A DNA stretch of 64,000 nucleotides from Afipia felis ATCC 53690 (GTDB lineage: Bacteria > Pseudomonadota > Alphaproteobacteria > Rhizobiales > Xanthobacteraceae): contig NZ_KB375270.1 in the NCBI RefSeq assembly GCF_000314735.2, positions 992,001 through 1,056,000 on the forward strand, written 5' to 3'. The position numbers were made by a program, and so were the translations under genes. Below are positions 19,355 through 27,196 of the stretch, in pieces; the first letter of the stretch is position 1; every line of letters begins with the position of its first letter. The notes beneath the pieces were generated by a model. That model ran no database searches. It was not told the origin of the DNA and saw only the letters and a program-made list of their open reading frames with translations.

Positions 19355-22300
19355 TTACTGCATGGACTGGAAATCCGGCGGCAGGCTTTGCTGCTTGCCG
19401 GTGTTGAAGTCGAAAATCTTGCGCAGCACGCCCGGCGCCATCGCCGAGATCGGATTGACGCGCAGCACGGGCGCGCCCGGCGTGCCGACGACTTCATAGG
19501 TCACGCCGATTAGTCCCTCGTTGCTGCCGCCGCCGAGCACCAGGCCCACAATCGGAATCTGCCCGAACATGTTGTTGAGCCCGTACATCGGCACGAAGGT
19601 GCCGCTCATCCGCACCTGATTGGATGTATAATCGATGTCACCCTCAATGGTCGCGCCGACGGCAGGCCCGCGCACCACGCCGTCCTTGATCCGAAGCTGG
19701 CCGGTCTGGCGGGTGAATTCGGTGCGCATGCGCGTGAAGGCAATGCCCTTCGGATTGACGTTGCCGCCATTGTTGACCACGCGGTCCAGCGCCGCCTCTC
19801 CCTTGACAGTGAAATCGGTGACGTTGAGGAGTCCCTCCTGCGGCGTATCATCAGCCGTCGGCGTATCCATCGCCACCCACATCTCGCCGCCGACCATCTT
19901 CGAATAGGTGTCGGTGAAACGGAAGAGCGCTCCCGCATCGTGTGTTTCGACGAACAGCAAATCGCGGCCTCCCCGCCCGCGCGAGCGCAGGCTACCGGTC
20001 ACCGGCGTGTCCCGCCCCAGTTTTCCGGACAGCGAAAAAGCACGGATCGTGCCGGCACGCCGCGATAGCTTGAGATCGACGCTGCGAAGCGCTTCGCCAT
20101 AATAACCTGCAATCGCACCAAGCTTGGCATCGACATCAAAATTGTCGAGCTTGACCGCCGACTTGCCGGCGTTGCTCTTCGTGCTGCCGGACAGTGCGCT
20201 CTTGATGAACCCGCGTCCGTCGAACACGTCGCCACGCAGCGTGACCTTGAGCGAGCCGTCGCTCGTCCGCTCCGCCCTGAGCGAAGCCTTGTCGCCTTCG
20301 GACGGTGAGAACGTCGGAAATACCGCGCTGACCAGATCATTATTCTGATCAACTTCGACGGTCCCCTTGATCGATGTCCCGCTGCCGTCGATGACGACAT
20401 CCTCGAAGCGCGTGCCTTGCGGCTTGTGAACCACGTTGAAAGTGATACGGCCTGCCTTACCGGCGAGTTTGGTCCAGCCCGGCAGGATGTTGTCGATCTT
20501 GGCGGGCGTAAGATCCGCCTCTACGCCGAGCTTGCTGTCGTCGCCACCGATCTTGCCGCTGATCTTCACCGGGATCGCGCCAGAGACACTCGGTCCGAGG
20601 TCGACCCCGAGCTTGGCACGCGCGTTGTCGTCCAGCGTCGCCGCGAGACGGATGTCCGCATCGCCGTCGGCATCCTTGTGATAATCGATCGAAGCTGGCT
20701 GACCCGCGATCTTCACGTCGCCCTTGACGCGATACCCCTGATTGTCGGCAACGAGCTTGAGCGCATTGGCTTCCAGCTTCTGGTTCATCGCGAGCTTGTC
20801 GATCGAGATGGCGCCGAGATCGACGTTGACGGAATATTTGGTGTCTTCCTTGGTCAGCGCGGTCTTCAGCGGCATGTTCAGCGTGATGACCGCCGCGACA
20901 TTACCCTTGCTGGTGGCGGGATCGATCATGTTCCCGCTCACGTCTTTTAGCCGGTCCGATTGCAGGATTTCGGCGGCAGCCGGCACCGGTCCGTCGATGC
21001 GGAATCGCACGCTGGCGGGCGCGGGCTTCGGCACCAGATCAGGAACCTGGAACAGGACATCGGAGATCGTGAGCTTGCGCCCAGCCGGCGTATCGACGCC
21101 GCCCTGACCGATTGTGACCTTCACCGTCCTGCCGCTAACATGGCCTTTCATATCAGCGTTGTGGACCACAGGCATTTCGTCCAGCGGGTGCAGTTCTACG
21201 CCTGACGCCGAGAAATCGACCGACAGACCCTCATCCGGAATCGGCGGACCGCCACGCGCAAGCGTATGGATCGGCGCATTCACCGCGATATCGAGATGCT
21301 GCAGCGTGCCGCTGTTAACGCGATCGATCAACCATTCGCGCACTTCCGGGGCGATCAGGATCGGCCAGATGTTCTTCAGCGTCGACGCAGGCATCGCCGT
21401 GGTGGCAAGACCGAGTTGGACCTGTGCCGCCGGTACCGAGTAATCGACCGCGCCTGAGCCCGCAACTCCGACATCCCCGTTGCTGATATCGCACTGGGTC
21501 ATGACGATCCGGCGATGTTCGGTATCGAACCGCAACCGCACCGCAATGCGATTGAAGATGACCGGATTTTCGCCTTTGGGACCGGCGAGCAGGATCGTTC
21601 CGCCAGACAGGCCGAGCTGCCAGTTCGGCGTGCGTCCGTTGGGAGCTTCGAGATGCGCGAGCGATGTCACGCGATTGCTGCCCGATGCAATCTGGAACGG
21701 CGCGACCATGACGCGCCTCCCTGCATCCCAATCGAGCCGCGCCTCGATGTGATCGATCGCCATCGGATAGTCCGGCGTGGCGCGATCGATGATGCTGCCC
21801 CTGCCGATGGACAGGACGCCGCCGAGATAGGTCGGCAAGCCGTCGCGACCGACCTCGCCCTTGATCTCGCCGCTCAGCAACATGCCATCGGTGGTGTAGG
21901 TGAAGTCCTTCAGCCGCGCGGCGAGGATCAAGTTCTTGGTCGGCACCTTGTTGGCGACGAGTTCGACGGGGCGCACGCCGTTCGCTGGCGCGCCGACGCC
22001 GACGCGCAGCGACCAGGCGTCAGCGCCTTCCTCGCCCACGGTCATAACGACGCCGCCCGCAGACGGCCGCCTCAGGCTAAGGCTGATATTGTCGAAGGAA
22101 AATTTCGTCTTGCTCTGCTGGTCGTCGACCAGCAGCGAGCCGTTGCGCAAACCGATCTCGTTCAGACTCTGACCGTCGAGCCCCCTGGAGCCGAGCGTGT
22201 CGAGCCAGTTCATCACGGCAAGCAGGCCGGGCGCGGACGCCGGAACCGCTGACGGCTGTTGTCCCGACGCAACCGGTGTCTGCGGATAGTCTGGCGGCGC

Positions 22301-22933
22301 GATCACCAACGGTTTCGTCGGCACCTTGCCCGTGGCGAGCGGCTGCGTGGTGCCCGCGGTCGAAACGATCACTTCGCCGTCCGGCGTAATCCGCACCGAC
22401 AATTCGGCATCGACGAGTCGCAGCGTCTCTGCACGCAGCGTGCCGAACAGAAGCGCCATGCCGGACAGGCGGACTTCCGCTTTCGGCGCGCTCGCGACGA
22501 TTGCCTTGTTATGGTCGCGCACCACGATGTCACGCAGGCGTACCGCGACTCTGATCCGCCCTGCGCGTTCGATCTGAGTGCCGCCGACCTCGACGGTGTG
22601 GTCGCGCCCGAGGTTCTGCTCGATGGCGGAAGCAAGCCACGGGGTGACGACGTCAAGATTGATCGGCCCCGCACCGAGACGCAGCCACAATCCGAAAAAG
22701 CCGACACCGAAGATGACGGCGAGAACACCAAAAGTGGCGAGGGTCCGGCGCAGCCAGACGGTATCCAGAATCCGATGCGTGAGCCTTGTGAACGGCGCGG
22801 TCAGGCGATGCAGGCCGACGCGGCGGCGCTTCAGCAGACGGCGTGCCTGATGGCAGCGCTCATCCTCCCACTCGGGAGCATCCCAATGGCTGGTCTGAGG
22901 TCGCGACGCTTTCTGAGGCTTCGAGTCCTGCAT
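19355..22933 (-). CDS. AsmA/YhdP-like large envelope protein (DUF3971)
   Basis: The 1192-residue protein has a basic cytoplasmic N terminus, one membrane helix near residues 66-86 (LATFGVLAVIFGVGFFGLWL), and then a very long periplasmic beta-rich region with an AsmA-type C-terminal domain (QIPIVGLVLGGGSNEGLIGVTYEVVGTPGAPVLRVNPISAMAPGVLRKIF). This architecture is that of the AsmA-like group (YhdP, TamB relatives), now linked to bridge-like phospholipid transport to the outer membrane. It converges on tyrS with a 15-base gap. The exact member equivalent to E. coli proteins is not certain. Confidence 0.85.
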   Translation of the reverse strand: MQDSKPQKASRPQTSHWDAPEWEDERCHQARRLLKRRRVGLHRLTAPFTRLTHRILDTVWLRRTLATFGVLAVIFGVGFFGLWLRLGAGPINLDVVTPWLASAIEQNLGRDHTVEVGGTQIERAGRIRVAVRLRDIVVRDHNKAIVASAPKAEVRLSGMALLFGTLRAETLRLVDAELSVRITPDGEVIVSTAGTTQPLATGKVPTKPLVIAPPDYPQTPVASGQQPSAVPASAPGLLAVMNWLDTLGSRGLDGQSLNEIGLRNGSLLVDDQQSKTKFSFDNISLSLRRPSAGGVVMTVGEEGADAWSLRVGVGAPANGVRPVELVANKVPTKNLILAARLKDFTYTTDGMLLSGEIKGEVGRDGLPTYLGGVLSIGRGSIIDRATPDYPMAIDHIEARLDWDAGRRVMVAPFQIASGSNRVTSLAHLEAPNGRTPNWQLGLSGGTILLAGPKGENPVIFNRIAVRLRFDTEHRRIVMTQCDISNGDVGVAGSGAVDYSVPAAQVQLGLATTAMPASTLKNIWPILIAPEVREWLIDRVNSGTLQHLDIAVNAPIHTLARGGPPIPDEGLSVDFSASGVELHPLDEMPVVHNADMKGHVSGRTVKVTIGQGGVDTPAGRKLTISDVLFQVPDLVPKPAPASVRFRIDGPVPAAAEILQSDRLKDVSGNMIDPATSKGNVAAVITLNMPLKTALTKEDTKYSVNVDLGAISIDKLAMNQKLEANALKLVADNQGYRVKGDVKIAGQPASIDYHKDADGDADIRLAATLDDNARAKLGVDLGPSVSGAIPVKISGKIGGDDSKLGVEADLTPAKIDNILPGWTKLAGKAGRITFNVVHKPQGTRFEDVVIDGSGTSIKGTVEVDQNNDLVSAVFPTFSPSEGDKASLRAERTSDGSLKVTLRGDVFDGRGFIKSALSGSTKSNAGKSAVKLDNFDVDAKLGAIAGYYGEALRSVDLKLSRRAGTIRAFSLSGKLGRDTPVTGSLRSRGRGGRDLLFVETHDAGALFRFTDTYSKMVGGEMWVAMDTPTADDTPQEGLLNVTDFTVKGEAALDRVVNNGGNVNPKGIAFTRMRTEFTRQTGQLRIKDGVVRGPAVGATIEGDIDYTSNQVRMSGTFVPMYGLNNMFGQIPIVGLVLGGGSNEGLIGVTYEVVGTPGAPVLRVNPISAMAPGVLRKIFDFNTGKQQSLPPDFQSMQ

Positions 22934-23078
22934 TGCCTCACGTTGGCGTTGAGCGTTGATCGGCAGCGGTGCAGGTTCTGATCGCCGGAAAAAAGGGCTC
23001 AGAACGCGGCATGCGACAAATCCCGTCTGTTATATATCCCGTCCAACAGCGGGCGTGGCGAATCCCGCGTCAGTGTAT

Positions 23079-23110
23079 CCCAAGGCCGGTAAATCCCAAG
23101 GCTGGCAAAT
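23079..23110. repeat. Two tandem 16-bp repeats
   Basis: CCCAAGGCCGGTAAAT is followed directly by CCCAAGGCTGGCAAAT (14 of 16 identical), with a partial third copy beginning after it. This lies in the 264-base gap between the AsmA-like gene and the peroxiredoxin gene, where I see no other feature. Confidence 0.6.
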
Positions 23111-23197
23111 GCCCAGCAGGCGATTCCGGCAGACCCCTCACTGCCGCAGCGTCAGGCAGGGTCAATTGACGGGCTGAAAGCGACGAAAGGAAGGCGT

Positions 23198-23851
23198 ATG
23201 GCAAGGAAAACCAACAAGAAAACCTCCAAGAAGGTCTCCGCGAAGGCGTCCAAGAAGTCACCCCGGAAAGCCGTCCCGAAAGCGGGCGGAACGAAGGCTG
23301 TTTCGCCGCGGGCCAAGACGCCACTGAACAAGATCCCCCTGAATAAGACGCCAGCGGCGGAGAAAGCTGCCGGCAAGACCCATGCTCTCGCCGAAGGCAT
23401 GGCAGCACCAACCTTCCGGCTGTCTCGCGACGACGGCAGCAGCGTCTCGCTGAAGGACTTCGCCGGGCGCAACCTCGTCCTGTATTTCTATCCGCGCGCG
23501 GATACACCCGGCTGCACGCTGGAGGCCGCCGACTTCACCCGCCTCGCCTCCCGCTTCGAGGCGGCCGACACCGCGATTCTCGGCGTCTCCGCCGATCCGC
23601 AGGCCGCCCTGCAGCGCTTCCGCAAGAAGCACGCGCTCAGCATCGCCCTCGCCTCGGACGAGACGCACGCCATGCTCGAGGCTTACGGCGTGTGGGGCGA
23701 AAAAACCTTTATGGGAAGGACCTTCGACGGAATTCTTCGCACAACGGTTTGGATCGATCCAAAAGGCAAAATTGTCCGGATCTGGCGGAACGTCAAAGTC
23801 GCGGGCCATGCCGAAGCAGTGCTCGACGCCATTCGCGGGGTGTTTTCCTGA
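23198..23851 (+). CDS. bcp: PrxQ/BCP-type peroxiredoxin with Lys/Ala-rich extension
   Basis: The 217-residue protein is a thioredoxin-fold peroxiredoxin that reduces peroxides. The peroxidatic cysteine is Cys106 in YPRADTPGCTLEA. It is the only cysteine: the resolving position five residues later is Ala111, so it would act as a 1-Cys enzyme and need an external thiol. Residues 1-60 form a Lys/Ala/Ser/Pro-rich, histone-H1-like tail not found in E. coli Bcp. The ATG at 23198 has an AAGGAAGG ribosome site. Function of the tail is unknown; DNA or RNA binding is a guess. Confidence 0.9.
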   Translation: MARKTNKKTSKKVSAKASKKSPRKAVPKAGGTKAVSPRAKTPLNKIPLNKTPAAEKAAGKTHALAEGMAAPTFRLSRDDGSSVSLKDFAGRNLVLYFYPRADTPGCTLEAADFTRLASRFEAADTAILGVSADPQAALQRFRKKHALSIALASDETHAMLEAYGVWGEKTFMGRTFDGILRTTVWIDPKGKIVRIWRNVKVAGHAEAVLDAIRGVFS

Positions 23852-23921
23852 ATATTAACCATGACGGTGTCAGATCGTCTCCGGCAGCCGCGCCGCTTGT
23901 TTGGCCGGCTCAGGAGTTCCG

Positions 23922-25271
23922 ATGTCGCCGCCCTACCGTCAACACGCCTACACGCCCCACCACCATCCGCATGATGACGGGCGCCAAATGCCCCGCCGTC
24001 CGCCCTCATCACCGGCCCGAAACACCCCGCAGCCGCGATCCAACCCCCATAGCTACGCCCTCGTCCATCACGGCAAGCAGGTCCGCGTCGGGCCGGTCGT
24101 GTTCTGGATCATCACGGGCTCGATCATCCTGATGGGCGCGTGGTCGGCAGCGACCGCAACCTATTTTGCCTTTCGCGACGATGTGCTGACGCGTCTGATC
24201 GCCCGGCAAGCCGAGATGCAATACGCCTATGAAGATCGCATCGCAGAGCTTCGCTCCCGCATCGATCGTACGACGAGCCGTCAGTTGCTCGACCAGGAAG
24301 ACTACGATCAGAAACTTTCACAGATCCTGCGCCGCCAGTCCACGCTCGAATCTCGCACCAATGCGCTGATGGGCCTGCCGGACAATGCGCCGACCGGTTC
24401 GATCCGGCCCTCGCATACGCCGCGTGGCGCGCCGAAGCCCTCCCCGATCAACGACATCGCGCCCGTCGAGACCACACCAGCCGATCGCGAAGCACGCCTC
24501 GGCGTGCGACCTTCGATTTTCGGCACGTCGCACAGCCGCATGGCGGCCAAACATGAATCAAACAAGGTGCTGGCACGTCTGGAGTCCTCTCTCGACAAGA
24601 TCGAGAACCGGCAGATCGCAAGCCTGAACGCGGCCGAAAACCGTTACGACACGCGACTGCAGCGCGTGCGCGGCCTGATCTCCGATCTCGGGCTGAACAT
24701 GGCGAAGCTCGAGGCCGCGACGCCGCGAGGCCATGTCGGCGGCCCCTATGTTCCGGTACGCGCTCCGGCGGCGAGCGCCAGCCCCTTTGACAAACAACTC
24801 TACCGCGTCGCATTGAGCCGCGCGCAGGTCGACAAGCTCAACCGCACGCTCGCGATGGTACCCTATCGCAAGCCGGTGGTCGGTGAGATTGAACTGTCCT
24901 CCGGCTTCGGCGTCCGCAACGACCCATTCTTGGGACGGCCGGCGATGCACACCGGCCTCGACTTCCGCGCCTCGACCGGCGACCCGGTGCGCGCCACCGC
25001 CGACGGCAGGGTCACGTCCGCCGGCTGGGCGGGCGGCTACGGGCGTATGGTCGAAATCGATCACGGCAACGGACTTGCGACCCGTTACGGGCATATGTCG
25101 CAAATCGACGTCAAGGTCGGCGATATCGTGAAAACCGGCGCAGTGGTCGGCGAAGTCGGCTCGACCGGCCGCTCAACCGGTCCGCATCTGCACTATGAGA
25201 CGCGGATCAACGGCGAAGCCGTCGATCCGCAGCGTTTCCTGCGTGCCGGTACACGTTTCGCTCAGGGCTGA
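23922..25271 (+). CDS. M23 family metallopeptidase (LytM type)
   Basis: The 449-residue protein has a Pro/His-rich cytoplasmic N terminus, one membrane helix (about residues 59-82, VVFWIITGSIILMGAWSAATATY), a coiled coil (about 90-150), a linker with a second helical stretch, and a C-terminal M23 domain. The zinc ligands are visible in HTGLDF (HxxxD) and HLHYE (HxH), so it is probably an active peptidoglycan endopeptidase rather than a degenerate regulator. The ATG at 23922 follows AGGAG; a TTG 7 codons upstream is less likely. The gene follows the peroxiredoxin gene by 70 bases. Confidence 0.9.
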   Translation: MSPPYRQHAYTPHHHPHDDGRQMPRRPPSSPARNTPQPRSNPHSYALVHHGKQVRVGPVVFWIITGSIILMGAWSAATATYFAFRDDVLTRLIARQAEMQYAYEDRIAELRSRIDRTTSRQLLDQEDYDQKLSQILRRQSTLESRTNALMGLPDNAPTGSIRPSHTPRGAPKPSPINDIAPVETTPADREARLGVRPSIFGTSHSRMAAKHESNKVLARLESSLDKIENRQIASLNAAENRYDTRLQRVRGLISDLGLNMAKLEAATPRGHVGGPYVPVRAPAASASPFDKQLYRVALSRAQVDKLNRTLAMVPYRKPVVGEIELSSGFGVRNDPFLGRPAMHTGLDFRASTGDPVRATADGRVTSAGWAGGYGRMVEIDHGNGLATRYGHMSQIDVKVGDIVKTGAVVGEVGSTGRSTGPHLHYETRINGEAVDPQRFLRAGTRFAQG

Positions 25272-25286
25272 GTCTTACTTGCCTGT

Positions 25287-25946
25287 TCAATCCTTGCGAT
25301 GAAATCGCAGATGCATCGCACTCGGTGTCGCGACATGCTCGCGGACCGTGTAGCCGAGCACAGAAAGATCAATACCTTCAAAAAGAGCCTCACCGCGCCC
25401 CAGGAGAACCGGCGACATCGCGATGTGCAAATCGTCGATCAGCCCTGCGCGAAGATATTCACGGATCGTTGCGACGCCGCCGCCGACCCGAATGTCCTTG
25501 CTGCCGGCAGCCTGTCGCGCACGGTCAAGGGCCGCCTCGATCCCGTCCGTTACGAAATGAAAGACAGTGCCGCCCCTCATCGTGATTGGCGCGCGCGCGT
25601 GGTGGGTCAGGACAAAAACCGGACAGTGATAAGGCGGCTCCTCGCCCCACCAACCTTTCCAGGACTCATCCGGCCAAGCGCCGCGAACCGGGCCGAACAT
25701 GTTGCGCCCCATGATCCACGCGCCGAGATTCTCAAAGCCCATCGCGGCCAAATCGTCGTCAGGGCCGGTTGCGCCGCCGTCCTTCCCAAAGACCTTTTTC
25801 TGGAATGTGCGCGTGCCCATGGCCCATTGATGCAGGCCAAACCCGCCAACGCCGAGCGGAGTGTCGAGGCTCTGATCGGGGCCAGCACCATAGCCATCGA
25901 AGGAAACCGAGAAGCTGCGAACGATTAGTTTGCCTTGTGCATTCAT
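25287..25946 (-). CDS. Dihydrofolate reductase family protein (RibD C-terminal domain)
   Basis: The 219-residue protein belongs to the RibD_C/DHFR-like family. Visible features: an N-terminal strand (KLIVRSFSVSFDGY), the MGRNMFGP motif, a central GGTVFHFVTDG, and the NADPH-binding VGGGVATIREYLRAGLIDDLHIAMSPVLLGRGEALF. Such stand-alone proteins are NADPH-dependent reductases of mostly unknown substrate. It ends convergently 16 bases from the M23 gene and follows prfB by 22 bases on the same strand. Confidence 0.85.
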   Translation of the reverse strand: MNAQGKLIVRSFSVSFDGYGAGPDQSLDTPLGVGGFGLHQWAMGTRTFQKKVFGKDGGATGPDDDLAAMGFENLGAWIMGRNMFGPVRGAWPDESWKGWWGEEPPYHCPVFVLTHHARAPITMRGGTVFHFVTDGIEAALDRARQAAGSKDIRVGGGVATIREYLRAGLIDDLHIAMSPVLLGRGEALFEGIDLSVLGYTVREHVATPSAMHLRFHRKD

Positions 25947-25968
25947 CGCAGCTCCTTACAAAGAAAAA

Positions 25969-27100
25969 TCAGTCCACGTCCTCGATCTGGCCGGGCGCGG
26001 TGCCGAAAGCCTTCTGCGCCAATGTCGCGGCCATGAACTCGTCGAGATCGCCGTCGAGCACGCCTGACGTGTCGGATGTCTGCACGCCGGTGCGCAGGTC
26101 CTTTACCATCTGATACGGCTGCAGCACGTAAGAGCGGATCTGATGACCCCAGCCGATGTCGGTCTTGGCGGCTTGATCGGCGGCAGCCTGCTCCTCGCGA
26201 CGCTTCAGCTCGATCTCGTACAACCGCGCGCGCAGCATGTCCCACGCCTGCGCGCGGTTCTTGTGCTGCGAACGCCCGGCCTGACAGACCACTGCGACGC
26301 CGGTCGGAATATGCGTGAGGCGCACCGCGGATTCGGTCTTGTTGACGTGCTGGCCGCCCGCACCGCCCGAACGCATGGTGTCAACGCGCACATCGGACTC
26401 GTTGATGTCGATCTTGATCGAATTATCGACGACCGGAAAAATCGCGATGCTCGAAAACGACGTGTGCCGCCGCGCGTTCGAATCGTACGGCGAAATGCGC
26501 ACGAGGCGATGCACCCCGGCTTCGGTCTTGAGCCAGCCATAGGCGTTGTGGCCACTGATCTGGATCGTCGCGGACTTGATGCCCGCTTCTTCGCCCTGGG
26601 TTTCTTCGAGATATTCGATCTTGAAACCCTTCCGCTCGGCCCAGCGCGTGTACATGCGTAGCAACATCGAAGCCCAGTCCTGGCTCTCGGTGCCGCCCGC
26701 GCCCGCATGAACTTCGAGATAGGTGTCGAACCTGTCGGCCTCGCCGGAGAGCAGCGCTTCAAGCTCCTGACGCGCAACATCCTTCTTCAGCGCCTTGAGC
26801 GCGTTCTCGGCCTCGGTCACAACGGTTTCATCGTTCTCGGCTTCGCCGAGTTCGATCATACCGACCTGATCCTCGAGTTCGCGCTCGACCTTGCCGATGC
26901 CGGTGAGCTGGCCCTCGAGAGAGGTCCGCTCCTGCATCAGCTTCTGGGCCTTCTGCGGATCGTTCCAGAGATTGGGGTCTTCGGCGAGGTTGTTCAGTTC
27001 GGCGAGACGCGCGGTTGCGGCATCGACGTCAAAGATGCCTCCTCAGCAGCCCGACTGACTGCTTAATCTCTTCGACAAGGCGTTCGACTTCAGGACGCAT
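25969..27100 (-). CDS. prfB: Peptide chain release factor 2, with programmed +1 frameshift
   Basis: RF2 ends translation at UGA and UAA. The gene is in two overlapping frames. Codons 1-23 run from the ATG at 27100 ([23 protein letters not shown]) to an in-frame TGA at 27031-27029. A +1 shift on CTTTGAC then continues in the frame that ends at 25969. The full product is 376 residues, the normal RF2 length. The catalytic GGQ is in [18 protein letters not shown]. The stop-codon recognition motif reads SPY where E. coli has SPF. Simple frame calling would start the gene at 26937 and lose the N-terminal domain. It lies downstream of mrcA on the same strand. Confidence 0.95.
27028..27043 (-). promoter_or_regulatory. 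Programmed +1 ribosomal frameshift site of prfB
   Basis: On the minus strand the sequence is AGGAGG-CAT-CTTTGAC. The Shine-Dalgarno-like AGGAGG (27043-27038) lies three bases before the CTT-TGA-C slippery stop (27034-27028), the same layout as E. coli prfB. Low RF2 levels slow termination at the TGA and favour the shift, giving autoregulation of RF2 synthesis. Confidence 0.93.
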
Positions 27101-27196
27101 CGTGGTTCTTCGTCTTTCATTCACAACGAAACGCGCACGCGGCGCGCAAATCCGTGCCGCAGGACTTAGCCGCTGCGGCGCGCCGATGCAATCAGG

